Source: a virus. Taken from it: DNA of 23,802 nt. Made by a program: the position numbers and the translations under genes. Below the pieces are notes generated by a model. That model made no database searches. It saw only the letters and a program-made list of their open reading frames with translations, and was not told the DNA's origin. Location of the stretch: the IMG/VR virus record IMGVR_UViG_3300007617_000017, positions 1 through 23,802 of that record; one strand, given 5' to 3'. Within the stretch, counting starts at the first letter, position 1, and each line of letters starts with the position of its first letter. Of the stretch, positions 1-7,419 are shown in pieces.

Positions 1-830
1 AGTGCAATTGGGAAACTTAATGGTAACATAGCAACCAAGGCAAACATAGCATCACCAACATTTACAGGTACGGTAACTCTTCCTGCTGGCAGTGCATCAG
101 TTGCACCACTAAAACTTACGAGTGGTACTAATTTGCTAACCACCCCACTCGCCGGAAGTGTTGAATTTGATGGCACTAATTTACATTTAACCAATAGTTC
201 AGCTGTTAGAAAGACTTTTGCATATATTGATTCTATCTTGAGTTCAACATTGACCGGTTACTCGTCAACAACTGGCACAATTTCGACATCAGATACTGTT
301 GTAGGTGCAATTGGGAAACTTAATGGTAACATAGCAGCCAAGGCAAACATAGCGTCACCAACATTTACAGGTACGGTAACTCTTCCAACCGGTAGTGCAT
401 CAGTTGCACCACTAAAATTTGTAGCAAGTGCCAGCAATCTAACCACCCCACTCGCCGGAAGTGTTGAATTTGATGGCACAAATTTACATTTAACCAATAG
501 TTCAGCTGTTAGAAAGACTTTTGCATATATTGATTCGCAATTGACCGGTTACTCGTCGACAACTGGTACAATTTCTGCTACTGATACCGCAGTGAGTGCA
601 ATTGGGAAACTTAATGGTAACATAGCAACCAAGGCAAACATAGCATCACCAACATTTACAGGTACGGTAACTCTTCCTGCTGGTACGACAACTGTTGCGC
701 CACTAAAACTTACAAGTAGCACCAATTTGCTAACAACCCCGGTTACTGGAAGTATTGAATTTGATGGCACTAATTTGTATTTTACTGATAGTGGAGCAAC
801 ACGACGGAAACTTACAGATGTCCCAGCGAC
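1..830 (+). repeat. ~300-bp coding tandem repeat, nearly three units
   Basis: The block beginning GCAATTGGGAAACTTAATGG recurs at 4, 307 and 598, giving periods of 303 and 291 bases. The 12-base difference is an in-frame four-codon indel near the IDS/LTGYSS junction. The first two units are nearly identical at the DNA level, and the third diverges after about base 690. The first unit is cut by the window start, so more copies may lie upstream. Confidence 0.9.
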
Positions 831-1833
831 ACTTTCTTCAGGCAACGGTAAAGTTATAACTGTAAATGAAAGTATTGGCACAGATACACGCACCGCTGGA
901 GATAAGTATTCAAATACACCATTTAAGACAATTGGTGCGGCTGTCACCGAATCAGCAGTAGGAGATTTGATTTATGTTCGTGCTGGCACATACAATATCA
1001 ATGCAGGTATAAGTTTAAACACTAAAGGTGATTTGTATTTTGAACCAGAAACAACTGTTACCATAACTAGCGGCACCGCATTTTCTGCATTTTCATGCTC
1101 TGTTAACGAAGATAAAAAAATATATGGTTATGCAGATTTTATAGTAAACAATTCAACATCACTTATTTCACTTACTGCGTCAAGCCCCACAATATATTTT
1201 GAATGTAACTCTATTACAGGCGCCACTAACTCTACACTATTTACCACTGCTGTTAGTTCAACATTGAATATATCAATTAGGGGTGGTGGCATAAATACGG
1301 GTTCTGCTAAAATATTTTCATTAGGCGGAAATTCAAAAATCTCAATAGACGCTGGCACAATTATTTGCAACAAATATTTGAGTTCTGACTCTGGTGCAAC
1401 TTCACTCATCAATTCAACTATACAAAATTTAACTACTAATAATGTTATTTCAGGTATAGACATAACCGCCACAGGAACTGCTAATTTTTATATAGATCAT
1501 TACACTCACTCGGGAGTAGGACTTTCTTGCGCTTGGCAAGAAAATGCAACTGTTGAAAAAATTGCTTTTATAAACACTATTTGGTATACTAGTGACACGA
1601 GTAAGAATCATATATCATTAGATTCAACACAAGCATCAGTATCAAATAAAAAAATAAAATTAGTTGGAACAAATACATTTTGTGGAATAACTAATACGAC
1701 AAATTGTATTACTAGTACAAAGGCAGTTAACATTTATGTTCAAAATTCTTATGCTGCAACTGGTGCGCATGCCAACGTTAGTTTTAAAATAGGTATGTTT
1801 ACAGTTGACACAGATGTAAATAATTTTAATTAA
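1..1833 (+). CDS. Tail fibre/spike with tandem repeats and beta-helix-like domain (5' partial)
   Basis: The reading frame is open from base 1, so the true start lies upstream; 610 residues are visible. Residues 1 to about 275 are nearly three copies of a ~100-residue module containing KANIASPTFTGTVTLP, LTTPLAGSVEFDGTN and AVRKTFAYIDS, a style common in phage tail fibres. From about residue 281 the sequence changes to GTDTRTAGDKYSNTPFKTIG followed by GDLIYVRAGTYNI, which resembles the start of right-handed parallel beta-helix (pectin-lyase-fold) domains of tailspikes. No catalytic residues can be assigned. It probably forms a trimeric surface fibre that binds, or less likely degrades, host glycans. 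The gene ends with a double stop (TAA TAA), and the next gene starts nine bases later in the same frame. The fibre assignment is good; the beta-helix fold is inferred from sequence style. Confidence 0.7.
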   Translation, partial: SAIGKLNGNIATKANIASPTFTGTVTLPAGSASVAPLKLTSGTNLLTTPLAGSVEFDGTNLHLTNSSAVRKTFAYIDSILSSTLTGYSSTTGTISTSDTVVGAIGKLNGNIAAKANIASPTFTGTVTLPTGSASVAPLKFVASASNLTTPLAGSVEFDGTNLHLTNSSAVRKTFAYIDSQLTGYSSTTGTISATDTAVSAIGKLNGNIATKANIASPTFTGTVTLPAGTTTVAPLKLTSSTNLLTTPVTGSIEFDGTNLYFTDSGATRRKLTDVPATLSSGNGKVITVNESIGTDTRTAGDKYSNTPFKTIGAAVTESAVGDLIYVRAGTYNINAGISLNTKGDLYFEPETTVTITSGTAFSAFSCSVNEDKKIYGYADFIVNNSTSLISLTASSPTIYFECNSITGATNSTLFTTAVSSTLNISIRGGGINTGSAKIFSLGGNSKISIDAGTIICNKYLSSDSGATSLINSTIQNLTTNNVISGIDITATGTANFYIDHYTHSGVGLSCAWQENATVEKIAFINTIWYTSDTSKNHISLDSTQASVSNKKIKLVGTNTFCGITNTTNCITSTKAVNIYVQNSYAATGAHANVSFKIGMFTVDTDVNNFN

Positions 1834-1842
1834 TAAAAATAT

Positions 1843-2232
1843 ATGGGACAAACAACGTTAAATAACGACTTAATAGTAAGTGGTGCACTCTCTGGATTAT
1901 CAATTTCAACAACTGGAAATTTTACTGCTGGCGGGATAATCGTATCAACTGGAACCGCTACAACCTTAACACTTGTAAATGCAGATAATGGAAAAGTTTA
2001 TCATTCTGGTGAAGTAGGTATTGCATTAACGTTGCCAGAATGGTCAACTTTAGCTACTGGTTGGACTATTGGAATAGCTAATATAGGTGGAAATACTATA
2101 ACACTTAATAAAAGCGGAACATCAACAATAAATGGAGTTAATAGTGTTATTAATAATAGCATATATACTGGGTTCTATGTGTATAAATCTAATGTAACTG
2201 ATCAATTTATTGCTCTAGGTACAGTATATTGA
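1843..2232 (+). CDS. Small tail-fibre-type structural protein
   Basis: 129 residues rich in Ser, Thr, Gly, Asn and beta-branched residues, with no signal peptide or membrane segment. The N-terminus (MGQTTLNNDLIVSGALSG) resembles the short repeats that begin phage fibre proteins. The middle (LVNADNGKVYHSGEVGIALT, then LPEWSTLATGWTIGIANIGG) resembles a beta-rich domain found near the ends of many phage and environmental fibre proteins. It lies between two larger adhesin genes, nine bases from each and in the same frame as both. No Shine-Dalgarno sequence or exact late promoter precedes it; the upstream run is AATAAAAATAT. It could be a detached fibre tip or an accessory to gene 1. The exact role is unknown. 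Confidence 0.6.
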   Translation: MGQTTLNNDLIVSGALSGLSISTTGNFTAGGIIVSTGTATTLTLVNADNGKVYHSGEVGIALTLPEWSTLATGWTIGIANIGGNTITLNKSGTSTINGVNSVINNSIYTGFYVYKSNVTDQFIALGTVY

Positions 2233-2241
2233 TATTATAAT

Positions 2242-3639
2242 ATGAATATATATCATTTTAAAAGAGCTGTTATTTCTGGATTAAATAATATAATTTTAAA
2301 TGCACCACCATTGGTTGGTACACATGCAAATGACTCTTTTGGATTTTCTGTAGACTTTAATAATATTGGAAATATATGTGTTGTTGGTAATCCTGACTAT
2401 AATACGACTGAAACCGGAGCAGTAAAGGTATATAAACAAAACCCATCAACTTTATTGTGGGAGCAACTTGGAGGCGACATCTTAGGAAATACTGATGAAC
2501 GTATTGGCTATAGTGTAGCAATAACCGATGATGGAAATAGAATAGTAGTTGGAAGTAAAGCTTCTAATCCTAATACTGTCAATGGTTCTATATATGTGTA
2601 TGACTATGATGGCACTGTCTGGGCAAAAACTTCAACAATAACTGGTGAAGGTATTTCATATTGGTCAGGATTTTCAGTAACTATAAACAGCACTGGAAAT
2701 GTTGTTGCATTTGGCTCTCCTAAAGACGACGCATCTGGTACAGACAGAGGATCTGTTGTAATATACAGACAACAACTCAGTGAGTGGGTAAAAATTGGTA
2801 CTCTATATGGCGAGTTAGTAGATGACAACTCTGGATGGAGTATAGCACTAAATTCACTTGGAAATATTTTAGTAGTTGGAGCTCCCTTTAATAACTCTCC
2901 TACTACAACTGATACTGGTCATGTCAGAATCTATCAATATGCTGGGCCTACAGTAAGGACGCCAAGCCCTTTACCAACAACATGGAACCAGATTGGGATT
3001 GATATTGACGGCACAGCAAACAGCCAAGGGGGCTTTAGTGTTGCGTGTAATGCCAGCGGAACTACAATTGCTATTGGCAATATTCATGATAGTACACTCT
3101 CCGAAAATGCGGGAGTTGTAAAAGTATATCGCAATATTTCAGGTTCATGGGTTCAATATGGAGATGCAATTATTGGCGATGCAAATGATTTAGCTGGCTA
3201 TAGTGTTTCTCTTGATAATATAGGAGGTGAACTTGCTGTAGGCTATCCATACAAAGACTCAGCAAGTGTGGTTGATACTGGTGCAGTAGACATCTATAAA
3301 TACATTAATTCAGCTTGGAGAAAATCTTATTTTCGTATACCTGGAAAAACCGTGAGTGAAAACTCTGGGTGGTCATTGGCACTAAGTAAAAACGCACGAA
3401 ATATAATTATAGGTGCGCCAAATTATGTTGAAGGTGGAAATAAACTTGGTATTGCTAGAATTTATACGCTTCCGAAACAATATTCTTTTTGGGATTTTAA
3501 CTATTCAGCACAATCAATATTAAATACTTTTAAAGTAACCTCTGCTACCTCTCCTTCTATAGTTATAAAATGGGGAGATGGTACAGCTGACACTACAACC
3601 ACTTCTGCGACGCCAGAAAGTCATACCTACACTATATAA
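2242..3639 (+). CDS. FG-GAP-like seven-bladed beta-propeller with C-terminal PKD-like segment
   Basis: 465 residues. From about residue 31 to 410 I count seven repeats of 50-65 residues with the pattern G-[FYW]-S-[VIL], then G(N)..VVG.P, then GxVxIYxxxxxxW; examples are ERIGYSVAITDDGNRIVVGS and NSGWSIALNSLGNILVVGAP. This is the FG-GAP/integrin-alpha-type propeller repeat, and seven copies would close one ring. The classical DxDxDG calcium loop is only weakly kept. The last 40 residues hold IVIKWGDGTA (residues 440-449) and HTY (461-463), the two hallmarks of a PKD-type domain, but the protein stops just after HTYTI, before the expected final strand. The stop codon lies inside the late promoter of the next gene, which is in the same frame. 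It is probably a host-attachment protein on the virion. Confidence 0.68.
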   Translation: MNIYHFKRAVISGLNNIILNAPPLVGTHANDSFGFSVDFNNIGNICVVGNPDYNTTETGAVKVYKQNPSTLLWEQLGGDILGNTDERIGYSVAITDDGNRIVVGSKASNPNTVNGSIYVYDYDGTVWAKTSTITGEGISYWSGFSVTINSTGNVVAFGSPKDDASGTDRGSVVIYRQQLSEWVKIGTLYGELVDDNSGWSIALNSLGNILVVGAPFNNSPTTTDTGHVRIYQYAGPTVRTPSPLPTTWNQIGIDIDGTANSQGGFSVACNASGTTIAIGNIHDSTLSENAGVVKVYRNISGSWVQYGDAIIGDANDLAGYSVSLDNIGGELAVGYPYKDSASVVDTGAVDIYKYINSAWRKSYFRIPGKTVSENSGWSLALSKNARNIIIGAPNYVEGGNKLGIARIYTLPKQYSFWDFNYSAQSILNTFKVTSATSPSIVIKWGDGTADTTTTSATPESHTYTI

Positions 3640-3642
3640 ATA
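3635..3642 (+). promoter_or_regulatory. T4-type late promoter
   Basis: Exact TATAAATA, nine bases before the ATG at 3652. It contains the stop codon (TAA at 3637-3639) of the upstream propeller gene. No Shine-Dalgarno sequence lies between it and the ATG. Confidence 0.75.
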
Positions 3643-3651
3643 ACATATATT

Positions 3652-5568
3652 ATGCCAACAATTACGTTACGTCCAGCAAATGGCCCCCTATCAGTTACCG
3701 AAATTGACTGTGGGGCTTCAAACCCAAAACTTGGTGGGACAATAAATATATCTCCATTTAATAATTTAACTACTTTTAGATGCAATAGCAATGACATTGT
3801 ATCAATAACTGGTTATACAGATAAGTCTGAAATAACATTTTTCGAATCTTGGAATAATAAAATTACAGGGCAAATTCCTAATTTAACTGGAATGACTAAA
3901 TTAGAAACATTTCGAATATACTCAAATTTATTTTCTGGCCCTTTACCAACATCACATATATCACCTTTGCCTAATATAAAAATCATTAACTATGGCGAAA
4001 ATAATATCACTGGAAGCATTCCAGATATTAGTAATCTAACTACTCTAACAAACTTCCGTTGCAATACAAATAAACATATCGGAAGCATCCCAAATTTAAC
4101 AAATTTGACAAACTTGCAGTTTTTTTATTGTTATTTCAATGAGTTAACTGGAAGCATTCCTTCATTAACCGGATTAACAAATTTACAAGAATTTCGGTGC
4201 TATGAAAACTTATATGTAGCTAACCAATATTCCGCGCCCGGGCGCGGAATTGGCGGTCCCATTCCTTCGTTAACTGGCTTAACATCATTAAGAGTTTTTC
4301 AGTGCTATAGAAATGCATTAACTAACACACCCGGAACTAATGGCATTCCTTCTCTTGCTGGATTAACAAATTTACAGGAATTTACGTGCTATGATAATAT
4401 GTTAAGTGGTTCTATTCCAGATTTAACTGGCTTAAATGCGCTAACAAATTTTCAATGCCATGACAATGACTTGACTGGATCAATACCAGCAAGTCTATCA
4501 AATTTGCCTGCTATACAAACATTTAATTGTGGAGGCAACGAGTTAACTGGAGCTATTCCAGCGACTTTGCCTAGTAGTCTAGTAACGTTTGTGTGTGCTA
4601 AAAATAAACTTAGTTCTACAATTCCAAATTTAACTGGACTTAACAGTCTAATTGAGTTTGCTTGTGATAATAACAAGGTAATACCAGCTCAAAGTATTAC
4701 AGGTGTAAATGGATCAATTCCTAACTTAACTGGAAGAGTGGCCCTGCAAACGTTTAGATGTAACGACACTGAGGTTGATGACTATCCAGGCACAACAGCA
4801 ATGCCGGTCACTCTAGGTAAATTTCATGCGTTTAACACAAACTTAACTGCAGCTGCTATAGGCAGAATATTAAAAGCATTTATTGACGGAGGACGACCCG
4901 CTGGAGATCGATTTATAAATTTAGGCGGCAAACGCACAAACGGCACGTTTCTTACTCCAAGTTTTACTGGAGGAACTATACAAAATGCTCCAGGAACTAG
5001 TTTTGTTAGACCGACCGGTTCAAAGACTGTAACTGTAACTTTAGGTGGCCCACATGGCTATTTAACTAACCAACTTGTTACAATTACTTCTGCGGTGCAT
5101 ACTTTATCAGGATTAAATTTCAATCGAGTTGGTTCAACCGTAACGGTAACTTTCCCCTCGCATGGTTTTACTGATGGTCAGTCAGTTGTAATTGGTGATG
5201 TAAGTGAAACTTCTTTTCAGGCCGACTTTAAAGGCACTTTTACAATTTCTGTTACTGGCTTAAATGCTTTTACATACACTACAACAACAAGCGGCACCCT
5301 AGTTGGAACAGGAATGGCTACAATTTCTGATAATACGTTCAACAGCGCATTTAAGGGTACATTTAAAATTACAACATCTAGCAATAGTGTATTTACTTAT
5401 GTTACTTCTTCAACCACTGCAATCACTGGAGCTGGCACAGCTACTCTAAGAAGCACAACAACCGCGACTGATGGTTATGCATATTATCAAACTCTTACCG
5501 AGTATAAAGACACTAATCCAGCGACTACACCATGGAACGTAGTAATCAATCAACCAACCTTACCATAA
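3652..5568 (+). CDS. Leucine-rich-repeat virion protein with FCCH-like C-terminal repeats
   Basis: 638 residues. Residues ~20-390 carry about twelve leucine-rich repeats of the form LTGSIPxLTGLTxLQxFxCYxN. The IP step is like plant-type LRRs, while the F.C..N end is like the short LRRs seen in Bacteroidetes and environmental proteins. A cap-like segment follows (NLTAAAIGRILKAFIDGG, near residue 395). Residues ~459-600 hold two beta modules with an HG[YF] turn and FTISVTGLNAFTYTTTTSGT, resembling the FCCH-like domain common in phage structural proteins. The start at 3652 directly follows a late promoter. The first residues (MPTITLRPANG) look like the last strand of the PKD-like segment of the preceding gene. 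One repeat is interrupted by an insertion encoded by a GC-rich palindrome (residues ~193-200). Likely role: recognition of a host surface structure. Confidence 0.75.
   Translation: MPTITLRPANGPLSVTEIDCGASNPKLGGTINISPFNNLTTFRCNSNDIVSITGYTDKSEITFFESWNNKITGQIPNLTGMTKLETFRIYSNLFSGPLPTSHISPLPNIKIINYGENNITGSIPDISNLTTLTNFRCNTNKHIGSIPNLTNLTNLQFFYCYFNELTGSIPSLTGLTNLQEFRCYENLYVANQYSAPGRGIGGPIPSLTGLTSLRVFQCYRNALTNTPGTNGIPSLAGLTNLQEFTCYDNMLSGSIPDLTGLNALTNFQCHDNDLTGSIPASLSNLPAIQTFNCGGNELTGAIPATLPSSLVTFVCAKNKLSSTIPNLTGLNSLIEFACDNNKVIPAQSITGVNGSIPNLTGRVALQTFRCNDTEVDDYPGTTAMPVTLGKFHAFNTNLTAAAIGRILKAFIDGGRPAGDRFINLGGKRTNGTFLTPSFTGGTIQNAPGTSFVRPTGSKTVTVTLGGPHGYLTNQLVTITSAVHTLSGLNFNRVGSTVTVTFPSHGFTDGQSVVIGDVSETSFQADFKGTFTISVTGLNAFTYTTTTSGTLVGTGMATISDNTFNSAFKGTFKITTSSNSVFTYVTSSTTAITGAGTATLRSTTTATDGYAYYQTLTEYKDTNPATTPWNVVINQPTLP
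4229..4250. repeat. Perfect 22-base GC-rich palindrome inside the LRR gene
   Basis: The centre is GCGCCCGGGCGC, flanked symmetrically by ATTCC on the left and GGAAT on the right; all 11 base pairs match. It is exceptional in an AT-rich gene. It encodes roughly YSAPGRGI, an insertion in the regular LRR ladder. Confidence 0.9.
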
Positions 5569-5569
5569 T

Positions 5570-5806
5570 ATGATAGTTGAACATAAAAATACAATTGTTG
5601 ACATATTTTCTGATAAGTGGCTAATAATGTATAATGACGAGACTCTTAAACTCTTAACTGAACCGTTTCAAAGTTGCGGATCATACACATGCGCAGACAC
5701 TCTTGTAGTAGCAGACACTCTAGAAGAATGTCAAGCCTATATTGCAGAAAAAAATTTAATTAGCCAGTCTGCCGTTGAAGAGAACCATTACGAGGATGAT
5801 TTATAA
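5570..5806 (+). CDS. Small protein of unknown function (78 aa)
   Basis: 78 residues, acidic, with Cys at residues 36, 41 and 55 and no signal or membrane segment. The stretch ADTLEECQAYIAEKN looks like an amphipathic helix. I do not recognise the family. It starts two bases after the LRR gene's TAA (CATAATATG) and is followed by the late promoter of the S74 fibre gene, so it is probably co-transcribed with the LRR gene. Its low-Gly, non-repetitive composition differs from the fibre genes on both sides, so it may be a cytoplasmic assembly helper for its neighbour rather than a virion part. That is inference from position only. Confidence 0.55.
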   Translation: MIVEHKNTIVDIFSDKWLIMYNDETLKLLTEPFQSCGSYTCADTLVVADTLEECQAYIAEKNLISQSAVEENHYEDDL

Positions 5807-5809
5807 ATA
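5802..5809 (+). promoter_or_regulatory. T4-type late promoter
   Basis: Exact TATAAATA, five bases before the ATG at 5815. The stop codon of the 78-residue gene (5804-5806) is embedded in it. Confidence 0.75.
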
Positions 5810-5814
5810 ATTAT

Positions 5815-7416
5815 ATGCCAAATCCACCGCCAATTAACCTAGGTCCATACGTCTTAAACGCGCCAACAGAAGTTGAAAAGGGGCACATAAGAGAAAGTTT
5901 GGATCTTGGATCTGCTTCTTTGCTGCAAGGCAACTTTTTAGACACGAACCGACTTGTTTTTACTGACCCAACCAATGACCAGCGTACAATTACGCTCGAT
6001 AAAACTCAGTTAAACGGTTCTGCCGCTGAACGTTTAAGAATTGCCCGTATAGTCAACGTGACTGGTCATGTTACTACAACTTCTCCAGCCCCAGTATTTG
6101 ACGGCACTGAGGATCTATACATTCCAGTTACTATCAATGACGGCGTAATTAGTGAATCAATGCTGGCAACTGACGCTGTCGTTGGTTCAAAAATTAAAAA
6201 CGGAACAATAACGCCCAACAAACTATCTGGAACTTTCCCAGACTGGGGAAATGCTGGCACGTTGTTTATAAAGCAACCAGCTATCGAACTTGGTTCTGGC
6301 ATAACGGCAAATGGAAATTCATTTATTGACTTTCATTCATCTTTCCCGCTTGTCGACTACGATGCGCGTATATGGAGACGTCCTGGAGTCAACGGAGCAC
6401 TTGATATACTCAATGTTGGAACAGGAAACATAAATATTGGCGGCGGACTCTCTGTTGGGTCAGACAATACTGTTACTTCTACGCGTCAAGTTATTGGAGT
6501 GATAGAAATTACTGGCAACCAAATCAATACGACTGCGCAGTATCCAGTTGGTCAACCTGCGAACGTTGAGATTGCGCTCAACTATGAAAATAGTGATGGC
6601 ACAATTGCAACTTTCTTAAATACTACAGTTTTTGATGGCAAACGTGCAACAGTTGCCAAATTTTTTGGAGACACAAAAACACTCGAGACATACGGACCAT
6701 GCCGTAGTATAACAAATGGACAAGTTGGGTGGGCGACCGCCGGACTCGAATCACGCAGCGCAACTGGAAATGCGCTTGTTTCTTTGCATGCCGCCGGATC
6801 AACAGCGACGCTTTTACGTCACGTTCGTGGCCTCGCAGGTCTTGAAGTGCGCGATGCTGGTGACACTGACTATGCTCCGCTAAAGGCATCAAAGATTACT
6901 GCAACTAGTGACATTACTATTAACGAAGGAAGTCCAACTTTAATCTTACAGGACACCAATCATCGTAGCGGCATGATACACGTAAACTCTAATACGTTTT
7001 ACGTATTGCGTGGTAGCAATGTAAACTCTACTACGTGGGAAACTATTAACGGTAGATGGCCGCTTGAAATTAATTTAGAAAATAATAACGCAGTTTTTGG
7101 CGGAGACGTAAATGCTGGATCCTTTACTTCACGTTCGTCAGTGCGTTATAAAAAAGATATTGTTCCATTACAAGACTCTTTAAGCAAAGTAAACTCTCTA
7201 AATGGAGTCTCCTATGTATGGAAAGACACTGAAAAGTCTGACGTCGGACTAATAGCTGAAGAGGTTCATGAGATTTATCCAGAATTGGTTCATAAAACTT
7301 CTTCAGACGAGGTTGAAGGCGTAGAATATGGAAAACTTACCGCGGTGCTTATCGAGGCAATAAAAGAATTGACCAAACGCGTCGTAGAACTTGAAAAGCA
7401 ACTAGAAAAAAGATAA
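5815..7416 (+). CDS. Tail fibre with C-terminal S74 intramolecular chaperone/autoprotease domain
   Basis: 533 residues. The N-terminal part has fibre motifs (RIARIVNVTGHVTTTS, then PAPVFDGTEDLYIPVTIND and GSKIKNGTITPNKL). The middle has a beta-rich region with SLHAAGSTATLLRHVRG. Residues ~438-515 form a Peptidase_S74 domain: SSVRYKKDI, LNGVSYVWK, DVGLIAEEV and YGKLTAVLIEAI. In this family the domain trimerises the fibre and then cuts itself off, using a Ser-Lys dyad. By alignment to the usual SDxRxK pattern the dyad is Ser441 and Lys446; the usual Asp after the serine is Ser442 here. The C-terminus (residues ~510-533) is a heptad coiled coil (LTKRVVELEKQLEKR). A late promoter lies immediately upstream. 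The Calx-beta-like gene follows three bases after the stop, in the same frame. It probably forms a trimeric host-recognition fibre. Confidence 0.85.
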   Translation: MPNPPPINLGPYVLNAPTEVEKGHIRESLDLGSASLLQGNFLDTNRLVFTDPTNDQRTITLDKTQLNGSAAERLRIARIVNVTGHVTTTSPAPVFDGTEDLYIPVTINDGVISESMLATDAVVGSKIKNGTITPNKLSGTFPDWGNAGTLFIKQPAIELGSGITANGNSFIDFHSSFPLVDYDARIWRRPGVNGALDILNVGTGNINIGGGLSVGSDNTVTSTRQVIGVIEITGNQINTTAQYPVGQPANVEIALNYENSDGTIATFLNTTVFDGKRATVAKFFGDTKTLETYGPCRSITNGQVGWATAGLESRSATGNALVSLHAAGSTATLLRHVRGLAGLEVRDAGDTDYAPLKASKITATSDITINEGSPTLILQDTNHRSGMIHVNSNTFYVLRGSNVNSTTWETINGRWPLEINLENNNAVFGGDVNAGSFTSRSSVRYKKDIVPLQDSLSKVNSLNGVSYVWKDTEKSDVGLIAEEVHEIYPELVHKTSSDEVEGVEYGKLTAVLIEAIKELTKRVVELEKQLEKR

Positions 7417-7419
7417 ACG

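Noticed and set aside
1-830. CRISPR or mobile-element reading of the tandem repeats
   Set aside because: The ~300-base units are coding throughout, in frame, with no spacers, terminal inverted repeats or target duplications.
3295-3302. TATAAATA inside the propeller gene, and others at 15531-15538 (glf) and 16894-16901 (second transferase)
   Set aside because: Each encodes an in-frame Tyr-Lys-Tyr, in glf part of a conserved motif, and none sits directly before a start codon. The glf copy is 51 bases before the first transferase and could still be used, but the coding explanation is sufficient.
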